Positions 33,801-45,364 are shown, counted from the first letter of the stretch. The stretch is 64,000 nucleotides of DNA from Undaria pinnatifida (GCA_012845835.1 JABAKD010000015.1:2330609-2394608); one strand, 5' to 3'. Numbers and translations: made by a program. The notes: a model not told the origin generated them from the sequence alone.

Positions 33801-36800
33801 CGGCATTTCCGACTGGCACATACTGATGATACAGAGGTACCACTACTGTGTACCAGGTACTAGTTTAAGTGTTTTGGAATTCCTCAAGGCGTGGCTGGCG
33901 CCGCCCAACACTACCGCCTCCTGCTATAACACTACCGCCTCCTTCTACAACACAACCGCCTCCTGACATGTTCGGTTTGCAGGGACCATCCTGGCGTCCA
34001 TTACAGGGGTGGCGAGAGCTCTGGCAGAAAATCCGACCGCCATTAGGTGAGAACGCCCCCCCCGTTCCACCGAGGTGTATGTGGTGATATGGTGATTGGT
34101 GATTGTCGAGTATGTTAAATTGCTGGCAGGGGACCGGTCTTTTTGGGCGCTCCGGGAAGGCCTATTTTCTCCATAGTACTCTAATGCGAGCAGGTTTCTA
34201 GTGTAACGGGGCGGTCAGTCAAGGGGTAATGGTCAAATATGCGTTATGGGATGGGAGATTGGTATTTTTGGGCGAATCGAGGCTCTTTTGTCCGTAGTAT
34301 ACTACAGTAGTCATGAGCTAGGGGGCGGGTGGACGCGTCAATGCATAGTTTTTCCTCACTATATTAGTTTTAGTGTGGGGGGCGTTGAGTCGAAGGATCA
34401 AACCGCGGTTGCTTACTCGTGGCCTTTTTAGTGATCATGCTGGTGGTGGTGATCTCGTTTGTTTACGTGCCTCGGTCGCATACCCTCTGCGTACGCGTTG
34501 CCTCTCGTCGAGTCGGTTGTTCCTCCTACTGTGGATATGTGCTGTTTATCCAACTTCCAGTTGAAAACATACTATAGCTACTGCTGTAGTAGCACCTTTT
34601 TTTGCGACCAAAGCGCCGTGTTCGACTATCTTTTACGTGTGCATCGATTGCCTCTTTTTTTACGTAAGAACTTTTTGGCTTGTCGTCCGCTTCGTGCTCC
34701 TCGTGCTGTATGTGCCGTGCTCTCTATTCGCCCTTTTCCGACAGCATGGACCTGGTCCCGAGCGCGATGCTCGGACTCGTCGCGCTTCTTTTGGGGAACG
34801 CATTTATTGTGGGGATAAACCAGATTTACGACGTGAAGATCGATAAGGCAAGCTAATCGTGCCACGATAGGGGCCTAGCATTTTTCGACTATAAATTGTG
34901 ACACTTTACCCGGCTCCTCAACCGATGAAGTAATCAATACCGTTTGACTTCCATTTGTTTGAGTGTTTCGAAATGGTTAGGGTGGGGTGGGGTGGGGGTA
35001 GGGGCAGGGGGAGGATAGAGTGGGTGAAAACGATTATGGACCGAAAATCACAGTGGTAAAATTGTCCCGTTCACCCCCCGGCAGAAACCTGGGGGGGGTC
35101 GGTGATTTGCGTTTTTAAAGAGGAGGAATATATTCAGATGCGCGGCCGAAGTGTCGCGCAGTTTGCAAAGTTGAGTGTCGATCACTCAAGTGGTAGAACT
35201 CACAGCTGACGTTTTTGAAAAAAATATTTTTGTACAATATATTTTCGTTGTATGTCTTGGCCATGAGGGTGCTCATCGGATTGCAGTTTGACGTTGTCCC
35301 CCGGACGGGTTTTTGTTGGGGTATAGAGGTTCTTAGTTGGGAAACTCAGAAAAAAACGGTGTTGTAATACCCATACTCTAGAGCTCTCTATGTGTCGAGC
35401 ATACAAAAATGTGACATCGACAGCATGAGCACAAATCGATGGCTTGGCGTGACTTGGTTAGACTTGGCTTGACTTGGCTTGGCCTGTGTTGCCCTGCCTT
35501 GCCTTGCCTTGCCTTGCCTTGCCTTGCCTTGCCTTGCCTTGCCTTGCCTTGGCTACCCTGACCCATGCAAAGCTCGAGAATAAAAAATAGTAGCATGTTG
35601 TGTTGTTGGGGTTGGACTGTGTGTAATTACCATTCCCCCGTACCCACCCCCTTTTTGTGCAGACCCGTACCCTGGCCCCAACCAAACCACAACCCAAATC
35701 CTAACCATTATAACGAAAAAAACATTGGCGATTTTTGAGTTACTTGGTTTTAGAATGTCTGTTGTGTACTTGTCACCCCCCCCCTTTTTGTTCAGATCAA
35801 CAAGCCTGAGCTTCCGGTGGCCTCGGGGGAGATAAGCACGCGCTTAGCCTGGGGATTGGTCTTAGGAAGCCTCGCCACGGGTCCTACGATCGTCTACAAC
35901 ACTTTCAGCCCTCTAATATTCCGCCTCTACTCCTTTGGTCTCCTTATTGGCGGGCTCTATTCCGTCCCTCCCTTCACTTTTAAGCGTTTTCCCGTCATGG
36001 CGGGCCTCACGATAGCCTGTGTCAGGGGTTTCCTACTGAATTTTGGCGTGTATTATGCGGTACGCGAGGCTCTGGGGTTGAGTTTCAAGTGGAACCCAGC
36101 GGTGTTGTTTTTGGCGAGGTTCATGACGGTCTTCGCGGGCATCATTGCCGTTACGAAGGTCAGTGCGTCTTCAGTTGTTTGTTCGTTTTTTTGTTTGTTG
36201 GGGTTTGCGTTGTTTTTGTGATTTGTTATGTAGATTCTAGTTAGCTTTTGGTATTTGTTTGTCTCCAATATGTTGGCATGTCATTTTGCATAACTACCTT
36301 GCCGAAGAGCCCTTGCTGTCTGTCTGGCATACCTTTCTGTACCCCTCCTCTCCCCCCTCCCCCAAAGTTCGAAACAGGACGGAGAGAAGATATGCGAATA
36401 TATTTGATGTATTACGAGTATGTGAGAAAATATGTAATGAGCGCCCAAATGTTCGAGGTGTCTCTATTGGAAATGGGAACGGTGTTCTGGATTGAAAGGG
36501 GTGTGTGGTCAATGGTCCATTGACTAAGGCAAGCAACAAATGATTGTCCCCGCCTCCTTCCTGCCTTCCACTCCCACAGGACTTGCCCGACGTGAAGGGC
36601 GACAAAAAGTACAACATCTCCACCTTCGCCTCTAAGAGGGGCGTCAAGTTTACCGCGCGGGCGGCTTGTGCCGTCCTGGCTCTGAACTACGTTTCGGCTA
36701 TTGTGCAAGGCGTACTGTCGCCGGGTGAGAGCACTTCCTACTTTTTTTCAATCTCACTAAAACCTGTCGGATTCAACCGACATGTCTCCCTAAAACAGTC

Positions 36801-37723
36801 TTATCGCCAAAGCGAACTATCAACACGTTGCGGCTAAGGTCCCACTAAGAGTCATTCCTAGCGAACGCGAACAACGTCAGGAATCGTGACTCAAGAAACA
36901 CGACAACATTTCACGAATCGTGACATTTGGTAGAAATCTTGACGTGGATTTGTTTTTATTTCCGTAAAAAATGATGTCGGGACTCCTGACAAGAAAACGT
37001 GTTTTTTTTCTAAACTTGACATTTCAGAGTTTCAAACTGTCAGGAGTCGTGATATTTTGTGAGGAATCGTAATTTTTGCGTCCGTTACGAACGACCCTAA
37101 TACACGACTCCCGAAAAAGTTTTTCTCACCAAAGCTGGCAACCGAAACACTGTCTGCGACTAAAGTCCCACTAACACAAGACCCCCCGAAAATGTTTTCT
37201 CGCCAAAGCGAGTCACCAAGGGACATCACACAGAGCACTGCACCCTCCTCGCCGATTTGCATCGCTTTAGCGGCGGTGTCCAACAAGCGGGCCATGCTCA
37301 GAGGACACTCCCTACAAGTAAACCTTTCCTCCCTCCCGACGCCCGACCCCCCCCCCGTCCCCCTGCCCCATCACACCAACATTCTCTCGTCGGTGCCAAC
37401 GCCCCCCCGCCAATTTTGCGTAACCAGCGTGTGCAACAAGATAATCATGGTGGGAGGAAACTCTTTTAACCCCCCCCCCGCCTCCCCTTTTCCCCCTGTC
37501 CGATCCCGCCAACTTTCCCCAACTCCCCCTTCGACGATTCTATGTTGCTTTAGCCGGTACGTTCAACAAGCGGGTCATGGTGGGAGGACACTCGCTGCTG
37601 CTGGTGGGGCTGGGGGCTACTCTCCGAAAGCTGGTACCCGACTCCCAGGAGAGCGTTAAGGGCTTCTACAAGCGGATCTGGGACCTGTTCTACCTGGAAT
37701 ACGCTATGTACCCGTTCATCTAA
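30875..37723 (+). CDS. HST: Homogentisate solanesyltransferase (plastoquinone synthesis)
   Basis: Eight exons: 30875-31022, 31228-31379, 32918-33083, 33983-34046, 34745-34847, 35796-36158, 36580-36724 and 37554-37723. Phases agree throughout, giving 436 residues. The enzyme joins homogentisate to a long prenyl diphosphate in the plastid envelope. Visible motifs: [25 protein letters not shown] with the first Asp-rich prenyl-diphosphate site; YSVPP then [24 protein letters not shown]; second site [12 protein letters not shown]; and a C-terminal [14 protein letters not shown]. The IRGT and [10 protein letters not shown] blocks fit the HST (VTE2-2/PDS2) branch better than tocopherol HPT. Exon 1 encodes a signal-like stretch ([18 protein letters not shown]) ending CAFSTPF, followed by a Ser/Ala/Gly-rich transit region in exons 2 and 3. 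The exon 2 acceptor is chosen by phase. The intron after exon 5 starts GC (AAG|gcaagc) because the next in-frame codon is a stop. Decayed copies of exon 8 edges lie on both sides. Confidence 0.9.
32240..32405. repeat. GATATCCGAT short tandem repeat
   Basis: Repeated 6-10 bp words (ATATCCGAT, CCGATTTCGG) in HST intron 2. A second copy of the surrounding block (CGTCCCATCGATTTTACATTC, CGTTGTCCCGTCGACTTTACG) makes a duplication of about 100 bp. Confidence 0.6.
32660..32843. mobile_element. TA-flanked MITE, HST intron 2
   Basis: Same family as 19212-19396, in the opposite orientation: the right end GACAGACCACTACTGTA is the inverse of the left end there, and GATTTCACAGGCACTATAGC-type interior is conserved. 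Confidence 0.7.
33215..33470. mobile_element. Fragment of the long GACGCG-ended element, HST intron 3
   Basis: It matches the right half of 15650-16170 (GATGACGTCGGGGTGGCAAG, TTTCTTTAACGAACG) but lacks both terminal repeats. Confidence 0.6.
33662..33852. mobile_element. TA-flanked MITE, HST intron 3
   Basis: Ends GCAGTAGTGGTTCCTCTAT and ACAGAGGTACCACTACTGTG. It is a relative of 19212-19396 with GCCGGTTG and GATTTCAAAGGCGCTGTAG-type interior on the reverse strand. Two of the four full copies lie within this one gene. Confidence 0.7.
35490..35552. repeat. (GCCTT)n microsatellite, HST intron 5
   Basis: About eleven GCCTT units, flanked by decayed GACTTGGCTT units. It creates a GKARQ-repeat frame on the minus strand that is not a gene. 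Confidence 0.85.
37260..37467 (+). pseudogene. Two decayed copies of HST exon 8 acceptor edge
   Basis: 37260-37318 keeps the acceptor (gctttag) and TTCAACAAGCGGGYCATG-like codons. 37414-37467 keeps GTGCAACAAG and ATCATGGTGGGAGGA but its acceptor is gone. The real edge is at 37545-37600. The three are spaced 130-155 bp with C tracts between. The first copy still has an AG and could act as a cryptic acceptor. Confidence 0.7.
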
Positions 37724-37747
37724 GATGGCTACTGATTGGTTGGATGG

Positions 37748-37910
37748 CTGTGGGACATTCGGGTACGCTATGTACTCATTCATCTGAGAGGGCAGCTGAT
37801 TGGTTGGATGGCTGCTGGGCGTTCGGCAGCCGGTACACCAATATCGCACTAACGTATCTGGGCCCTGTTGTACCCTGAGTACGATCTGAAATCCTCATTT
37901 AAGATGGGCG
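37748..37910 (+). pseudogene. Decayed copies of HST stop-codon region
   Basis: TACGCTATGTACYCATTCATC and the following GATTGGTTGGATGGCTG recur at 37768-37815, and a copy starting CTGGGCCCTGTTGTACC lies at 37858-37910. Fainter copies are near 38680-38720 and 39415-39460. All follow the true stop at 37721-37723. Confidence 0.65.
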
Positions 37911-38290
37911 CAACGATTTGTAGAGACGACACTGTGAGAGAAAACCACAGATCAAACACCAATAGATTAGTTATAGGGTTGTTCCCGTTTTTGTTTTGTG
38001 ATGGAAAACCCGATTTTGGTGGTTTCCGCCGCGCGTGGGATCAGGGTGCTTGGTAAGCCCTGCCGGCGGCTAATAATCTGATGCAGTACCAGCAGAAGAG
38101 CTTAACACGCTCAATACGGGTTATGGGTTGCGTGGTAGTATCGTTGAACGACATACCAGATGAGTATATTAGTCTCAGCTTTCGCACCTCTCCGTACGAG
38201 TTGTGTATTGTATCAGTGGGCAGAATTGAGTATGAACCGAAGTCGCCCTTGACAAAATCCAGGGGATTCACAAATCTTCAAATAATTGAA

Positions 38291-38375
38291 ACGCGCAACC
38301 GGAGTATCACGCAGCTTGTTGCAAAGATGAGTATCAACCCTATTAATTGATCGAACTCACAGCTGACGTATATGA
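38291..38375 (+). repeat. Foldback repeat, CAGCTTGCAAAGATGAG family
   Basis: Contains GAGTATCACGCAGCTTG, CAAAGATGAGTATCAACC and CTCACAGCTGACG. Other members are at 6518-6590, 27895-27976, 35155-35213, 43009-43095, 43311-43375 and, reversed, 39794, 49160 and 63940. The unit is partly self-complementary in pairs of members, like a foldback MITE. Confidence 0.6.
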
Positions 38376-38930
38376 AACATTTTTAACAATAATTTGAACA
38401 GGATGAGTTTGGAGGTAGCAGGTCCGTTCGGGATCAGGTCAGCGTGATCTCAGGGTGCTACAAGTGGTTCGGTAAAGGCGTCGACCTGTAGACTCCTCTG
38501 ACAGGCTCGTGTTTACTAACAATTCCTGCCATCTCCGAGGGCTACCTATGGGCTGAATGGTGGCTCGACTTTCGACGGCCGTTACACCGACGTCGCACAA
38601 TGCGGTTTAGTATCATGTGCTACTAAAATTCTCGTGCATCACGGAAGATAGCACGCACCCTGCGATAAAATCGACGCTATATGTATCCCTTCACCTAGCA
38701 GGGCAGCTGCGGGGCTGGATGGCCGACGCGTGCTACTGTGCTGTAGGGGTATTCTAGCCCTTCTTGAGCAACATTATTTCCGGCTGGCGAGGGGCTCTTC
38801 AACGGATGATCACCTGCTCAACGTCGTTGGAATACCATTAGTCTAGTCCTTCAAATTGCGATGTTCTTAGACACATATACTTGGGCTATGGGATTATTCA
38901 TTGGGCTATGATAGACGTACATTTTTTTCG

Positions 38931-39189
38931 GCGCATGTGCTACGATAGAGGTTTCACTTTTCGTCTGAAATGGTTTCTGAATATGGCGAGGCTCCTTATA
39001 ACCCCAAGAATCGTCGGCAAATATAGGCCATTTTTTTTTGCACGATTCACGTTGTGTACCTAGGCCGTGGGATTTTTCACCCGGTAGCAGTTTTATTTTT
39101 CTCCTTTTTTTTCTAGGAGAGGTCTTAAGCTCCCAAAGTGAGGGGTAGTATTAAGAAAAAAGTAGTGCACCTCTACGGTAGCCTGCGTC
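38931..39189. mobile_element. MITE with GACGCG-type ends (short form)
   Basis: About 259 bp, ends GTGCTACGATAGAGGT and GTGCACCTCTACGGTAGC. The interior matches 62278-62530 closely (CGTCTGAAATGGTTTCTGAA). Confidence 0.7.
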
Positions 39190-39527
39190 TTTTTCCACAA
39201 CAAATATCTAAGTCTGTGTGAGCTATAGAACTCCTCAAGTGGGAGCCTTGCAACAAGTAGATGCATCCCTACCCTATCAATAGCATGCGTTTGCTGCTGC
39301 GGGACGTTCGGCAGCCGTTACGCCGACATCGCACAATGCAGTGCAGTCCAAAGGAGTAGAACGTGTATAATAACGCAAAAGATATAGCTCACCCCCTAGG
39401 ATACATTTGACACGTTGTCTCCCTTCATCTAGGAGGGCGGCTGGTCGGCTGGATGGCTGACGCCTGCTACGATCGAGGGAGATTTGTAATAAACGGCGCT
39501 GCATCTGACTGCCGTCCCGCTTCCAGA

Positions 39528-39650
39528 ATGCAGCAGGGATATTCCGACAGCTTGACCCCCACCCATACTCCTAGCACTCCGAGCATAGCCAGCACGGGCA
39601 GCTACAACACGTCCGCGTATAAGTTGTATCCGGTCACCAAGGTGCTGTAA
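39528..39650 (+). CDS. Possible terminal exon of 40 codons
   Basis: After an acceptor-like cttccag the frame reads MQQGYSDSLTPTHTPSTPSI and ends TKVL-stop. The Ser/Thr/Pro composition and G/C third positions look coding. No upstream exon was found and flanks are repeats, so this may be a stranded exon copy. Confidence 0.25.
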   Translation: MQQGYSDSLTPTHTPSTPSIASTGSYNTSAYKLYPVTKVL

Positions 39651-39793
39651 CCTAAGCCTATTCCCCAGTTTTCTGGGTCACCTCGTAGAGTCTATTAGCT
39701 AAGCCTCCACGCTGTTTGTCTGTCTGTGTCCGTTGGTATTCTGTCTGATCGTAGTCAACGTCAATAACCCTTTTGAGATTTGATTAGTATCTT

Positions 39794-39985
39794 TATTATA
39801 AAAATTAAAATACACTCCAGCTGTGAAATCGAATATTTTGTGGAACCTCATCTTTGCAAGCTGTGTGTGATATTCCGATCGCGCGTATTACGGGTTGTGT
39901 GTCCTCATTAAGGATATAGGTCGGCGACTCCCCTTGCAACTACAGTGTAGCTACCAGGGTCAACAGGGTGATGTTAGGCAGTCAT
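39794..39985 (-). repeat. 190-bp dispersed repeat, near-identical at 49160-49354
   Basis: It begins TTATAAAAATTAAAATACAC, passes through CTTTGCAAGCTGTGTGTGAT and ends AACAGGGTGATGTTAGGCAG. Only about a dozen differences separate it from the copy at 49160, so at least one moved recently. Its left half is the reverse of the 38291 foldback family. Confidence 0.75.
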
Positions 39986-40077
39986 TATAGTACAGCGACA
40001 CAACAAAGCATAAGCGCGGTCTAATCATGGCGCGAGCATATTATAATAGCACACGGCAGGGCAATCTATGCGCGTGT

Positions 40078-40510
40078 CTTACAGGTACTTGCATTGGACT
40101 TCGACAGGAAAATCGTCCTCACAATAGATAATCTAGCAGCCCGAGTTGCTTCGTTTAAGGATTGTGAAGGATGCTGCAATCGGCAGTTTTATTCGTCAAT
40201 GTTCCTCTCTGAAGTCTCAAAAGGGTTCACGTCGTGAAAGTTTTTGTACTGTAACCAAATATCGGATTCCGGCAAACTCCGCGAACGGCACATTCGTACA
40301 GAGTCGTGCACTACGGCTGTGGAACCTGTGGAACCATTCATTGATGCACGCAGAGAAGGGGGCGCGCGCGCGGAATTTCAAGCACGGAAAAAACAAATGC
40401 CTGGATCCAAAAGGTATCAGGCGTTCAAAAAGGAGGTTATTAGATGGGGTTCAGGCGTGTTTTCGAGCGTAAATATCAAAACGCTTGCATGTGGCGGCCC
40501 TTACGCGTGA
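40078..40510 (+). other. Overlapping open frames, unrecognised
   Basis: From an acceptor-like tcttacag at 40085 one frame reads VLALDFDRKIVLTIDNLAAR and stops near 40235. A second frame then runs 40244-40510 with an Arg/Lys-rich middle (ARKKQMPGSKRYQAFKKEVI). Together they look like one coding segment broken by a frameshift. I do not recognise the family and cannot exclude chance. Confidence 0.25.
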
Positions 40511-41164
40511 GACGATTTTTCGTAACACGTCTCCTGGCTCCTGTTGCACTTCAAGCACGACGAGATACTGGAGCCCCCTTAATTATTAACCCGTTTTATC
40601 CACAAAAAACGCGACAAGTAAATTTAACACTATTAACCCACCATCTGCTGGGGGAGAGCGTGCAGCATCAGCCCCGTAGATACCTTGGGGTTAACCACTG
40701 CGGGTCCGCCGCTACGTGCTGCTACGTGCTGCTACGTGTGTTAGCTCTGCGGGCAGAGTGTGCGGGCAGGTGTACTTCGTGGTCTTTACAAATTGAAATC
40801 TGGTTCTGTAGAGTAGGTAGGCGTTTTTCATCTACCACCATATTAATAGGCTCCTCGTTACTCCACGTCAAGCCTAGCGAGGTCGTGGGTGCATGTCTTT
40901 CATCCGAGACTGCACTCCACGCCGTGCCTAGCGAGGAGGCCGGGGTTCGTGGATAGAGAAAACCACCACTCACTAAGAAGTTTAGCAAGTTCAATGACTA
41001 TCATCTCATACTGGCCTGTGACTGGAGAAGTTGTACATGGACAAATTGCATAATATACAGCAGTCGGTCCAGATCGAGTCAATCGGTGCAACATGCTCGG
41101 GTATCGTATTATTACAGCAGCAGTAATAACACTTCACTTCTTTTCTTTGTCCCATCCCATATAT

Positions 41165-41522
41165 TGTGATGCTCGCATTACTCTCGCCCTCCCAGCAGTA
41201 TAACTTAGATCCGGGGTCATATAGCGGGCTCCCCCCCCCCCTCCCCACTACGGTACATGCCTCCATTTTTATCGCGAGAAGAATTCAGCATTTTCTTCCC
41301 TCGTCGATTCGCGTCGAATTGTACCTACCCACGCTGCTAGGCGATTTCAGCAGCATTGCTGCAGCAGCAGTTGTTAGTTGATCCATTTTTTGTCATTTAT
41401 TTCTGCAAATAAACAAAGCCAACAAAGCTCACGACGCGGTGGTTATTTAAGGCCCGTTATTTAACTCAAGGACCAACGCTAGTATTGACAGTGTAACCCC
41501 ACTAAACCACCGGGGCGACCGG
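41165..41522 (-). mobile_element. tRNA-derived SINE, copy 1
   Basis: On the minus strand it starts CCGGTCGCCCCGGTGGTTTA with a polymerase III A box (TGGTTTAGTGG, 41509-41499). The B box is decayed (GAGTTAAAT). The body has GACGAGGGAAGAAAATGCTG-type sequence and GCCCGCTATATGACCCCGG, then an A-rich tail. The same head, body and tail are at 46108-46455. Confidence 0.65.
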
Positions 41523-42183
41523 CTCTGTATCACTCACTGCCCCGGTGGCGTGTCAGGTCATCCTCGAGCCTGGTATCGTAGACACTGCGGTATTCTGGGA
41601 GAGCACTATCCACACGTCCTCTTCCGAAAGAGAGGGAAAGGTTTGGAACCGTTCCCAAAGTTCTTTGTGGAAACCAACCATTGTACTGGTACGAAATTAG
41701 CCCGCATTTTTTTTTGCTGATTTTCAAGCCTTGCACCTTTTTACACACGCTGCACAGCAGCACTTACACAAGCTGCACAGCAGCCGCAGCTAGCTCCAGT
41801 TAGCTAGCTCCAGTTATCTGCTCAGGCTCAGGTTGCTGTACTACCACCTCTGGGTGCCTCGATACACAGTGAGGCCTTTGGGTACCACTACCGCCAGCGA
41901 ACCTGCCCCTTGGACAGCACCCCCCTCTCGTGCACGAGCCTTCTATGCAAGCAGAGGTACGTACTGAGTTGACCCAAATCAACGAATAGATCGATTGTAA
42001 AATAATGAGACTCAAGCTGTAGCTGCTGTAGACGTTACGGATGCGATACTTATGTACCATACTGCCTGCTACTGCCAACCCTCAACACACCACAGCTTCG
42101 TGGTTCGACAGCAGCGCCCTACCCCTCGCTTCTCCCTGCCCGTCTCCGTTGACCAGGACGCCCCCGGACATACGCCAAGAAAC

Positions 42184-42375
42184 ATGAGTTTACTGGACGT
42201 GCAGAGCGAGCAACTCGCGATCAAGCTCCAAAAGGAGGCCGATAATAACGCAGGCATCATCGACATTGCAGCAATCGATAGCCAGTCTCGTGGTATCGGC
42301 ATCCCCGCGAGCACTGACGTCTCTGCTCTCGGCAAGGTGCCCAGCACGGCGCAATCTTCGAAAGAAGCAGCTCAG
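42184..42375 (+). CDS. Possible first exon, unrecognised protein
   Basis: An ATG reads 64 codons (MSLLDVQSEQLAIKLQKEAD at the start) to a good donor (GCTCAG|gttagt, phase 0). A pyrimidine-rich stretch precedes it. No downstream exon could be linked: the following 42530-42620 is a hairpin repeat. It looks coding by composition but I cannot name it. Confidence 0.35.
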
Positions 42376-43008
42376 GTTAGTGTTTTGATCAGTGTCCGCC
42401 GGCAGTCCGCAGAGCTCGAACACGTCAGAGCTCGAACGCACACCCACACTGCAGCAAGTTTGCGAGTACACGCAGTTTGACCCCTTGACTGACCGAACCT
42501 GTACACTGCTGCTGTTAATAAAACTACTACAAGGGCTCCGCATGGTAGCCGGCGAATGCCGCATGAGTGCCTACATTCGCTGGCACCCATGCTCCGGGTA
42601 TAGGGCAGGGCAGCACTTTGACTTGTTCGATTCAATATTCGATAGAGTAAAAACCGTTACCACACAGCACGTAGTTCACGCGTGTGTAGAACGTAAAGTA
42701 ATATAGACTAACAGTGGACTAGTTACTAGTACTTCTGTCATTTCCTCCGTTTCTCCGTTGCTTGCATGAATCCGAGTCCGAGCTTCATCATGTATATTTC
42801 GATCGGATAAATCCGAGCCCACGCAGACTGACCCTCTAGTCTGGACACGAAGAGACGTTTCGACTGCGTTTCTTGACGTTTCGACTCAACCAAGCATCCA
42901 GGGCCAGCAGATTGATGGCCAAATGTTTGCTGCATGTTCTCTACGTGGCAACTGGCAGGCGCGCACTGAGCCAGCTTCTGCTACTACATGCATGATACCA
43001 TAATGTAA

Positions 43009-43375
43009 TACGCGCGATCGGAGTATCACACACAGCTTGCAAAGATCAGTTTCGACAAAATCTTCGATATCACAGCAGCTGGAATGTATTTTTGTTTTGA
43101 CAATATCTAGATCCGAGGCTCGCAGACCGACTGTGTCTGTGTGTGTACGATAGTGATCGTGGAGAGACTTGCTGACGGTTTTCTAGGCGTGAAACTCGGT
43201 GTCGCTGCCTTCGTCATTCAATTCCTCGAATGCTATTATAATAATGCCGCTACTTGTTGCTGTAGATGCCACTCTCGTTCGGTCGATGGAATATTTGTGA
43301 AACATAGCTGTACCACCCAGCTTGCAAAGTTGAGTTTCAACCATTCAACCGTTTGTACTCACAGCTGACGTTCTT
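43009..43375 (+). repeat. Two foldback-family copies
   Basis: 43009-43095 and 43311-43375 both carry CAGCTTGCAAAG and a CACAGCTG end about 50 bp later, in the same orientation, 300 bp apart. Confidence 0.6.
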
Positions 43376-43439
43376 CAACTTTTTTTTATAAATATATATA
43401 AAATCTTTCCTTGAATATCGAGTCATTCCTTGGTGTCAT

Positions 43440-43600
43440 GGACTTTGGTCAGGAGTTTTTTGTCTCGACCTAAGTATGCGATTCGTGGAACTGGAATTCT
43501 CGGTCGAATATGGCTTGGTTCGAGCGCCGCCTTCGGGGGGCGGCTCCAACGCCCCTCGCCCTGCCGTGTCCGTTCCGCACATCGACGTGAACGCGGACGG
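43440..43600. repeat. Dispersed repeat, inverted copy at 52575-52740
   Basis: GAACTGGAATTCTCGGTCGA, the CGCCTTCGGGGGGCGGC hairpin and GTCCGTTCCGCAC are shared in inverse with 52575-52740. A decayed third copy is at 52260-52320. Confidence 0.65.
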
Positions 43601-43978
43601 GTGCCGAGCGAGACGAGCGAGTGTCGAGGAGGAAATTTGGAAAAATTGTTGAATCTTAATGGCTGCAACGCCTGAATGATTTGCAAAATTGGCATCATTT
43701 CCAACCGGTACGCGATAATGTTTGGAATTTTGCGGTGGCATACTCTCGAGCGTTAGTTTCTTTGCTGTACTTTTTTACTAGTTCGTTTGGTTTCTTGCTC
43801 GGCATTTTATTGCTTTTGTTTCTGCTCGTTTTGCCAGCTGGAAATTCAATTTTCTAGTGTGGGTTCACCTAAAACGTGACACAACTTACCGACGATATCC
43901 AACAACTTCGTGGCACAAATTACCGACGGCAAGACGTTTCGTGACAAAATAACTCCCAAATCATGATACTTTCACGTA

Positions 43979-45364
43979 ACAGAATTTCGAGACAAAACCA
44001 AGCCGATAGACCCGTCTCTTCGGCCTTTGGCCCTGGCTTTAGCACGGCCGCTGACACTCCAGGCAGCCTCTGCTGTAGGCATGAACGAATGCGGTTGATT
44101 CGCAGCGAACTATCCCGCTGTGCTCGCTTCTATGTGGCCATCGTCCATGCCATTTCATGTCACCTCCCTTCTGTTTTGAGCTCGTCGTCGTACGCTTGAG
44201 GTACGAGGAAACCCGTACGTACTCGGTGAGAACAGCAGTATGTACGACGAGCATGAACGCCAATTGACGACATTGGCAAGCACAAAACAGCAGGTGTAGC
44301 AGCAGTAGCCGAAGGGCGAAACGTCTAGCACATAATGCAGCAACTAGTAGCAACCAGAACAACAGCAGATAGCTCAAAGTGCAATGCGAGTGCCGTTGGC
44401 AAGTTTAGTCGTACACGCATCACTCTGTCCAATATATATAAATAACAGAATCTCGAGACAAAACCAAGCAGACAGACCCGTCTCTTCGGCCTTTGGTCCT
44501 GGCTTTAGCACGGCCGCTGACACTCCAGGCAGCCTCTGCTGTAGGCATGAACGAATGCGGTTGATTCGCAGCGAACTATCCCGCTGTGCTCGCTTCTATG
44601 TGGCCATCGTCCATGCCATTTCATGTCACCTCCCTTCTGTTTTGAGCTCGTCGTCGTACGCTTGAGGTACGAGGAAACCCGTACGTACTCGGTGAGAACA
44701 GCAGTATGTACGACGAGCATGAACGCCAATTGACGACATTGGCAAGCACAAAACAGCAGGTGTAGCAGCAGTAGCCGAAGGGCGAAACGTCTAGCACATA
44801 ATGCAGCAACTAGTAGCAACCAGAACAACAGCAGATAGCTCAAAGTGCAATGCGAGTGCCGTTGGCAAGTTTAGTCGTACACGCATCACTCTGTCCAATA
44901 TATATAAATAACAGAATCTCGAGACAAAACCAAGCAGACAGAAGAGCCGTCTCTTCGGCCTTTGGTCCTGGCTTTAGCACGGCCGCTGACACTCCAGGCA
45001 GCCTCTGCTGTAGGCATGAACGAATGCGGTTGATTCGCAGCGAACTATCCCGCTGTGCTCGCTTCTATGTGGCCATCGTCCATGCCATTTCATGTCACCT
45101 CCCTTCTGTTTTGAGCTCGTCGTCGTACGGTTGAGGTACGAGGAAACCCGCACGTACTCGGTGAGAACAGCAGTATGTACGACGAGCATGAACGCCAACT
45201 GACGACATTGGCAAACACACAAGAGCAGGTGTACAGCAGTAGCCGAAGGGCGAAACGTCTAGCACATAATGCAGCAACAAGTAGCAACCAGAACTACAGC
45301 AGATGGCTCAAAGTGCAGTGCGAGTGCCGTTTGTTGGCAAGTTTAGTCGTACACGCATCACTCT
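43979..45364. repeat. 466-bp unit repeated three times head to tail
   Basis: Units start at 43979, 44445 and 44911, each with ACAGAATYTCGAGACAAAAC. Units 1 and 2 are almost identical; unit 3 has small indels (for example near 45229) and a different right end. Open frames on the minus strand repeat with the unit but unit 3 breaks them, so coding is unlikely. Confidence 0.9.

Noticed and set aside
35378-35697. GKARQ-repeat frames on the minus strand
   Set aside because: Translation of the (GCCTT)n microsatellite.
44039-44843. Repeated 112-residue minus-strand frame, hydrophobic N-terminus
   Set aside because: It is repeated with the 466-bp unit, but unit 3 has an indel that breaks the frame, so selection for coding is not evident.
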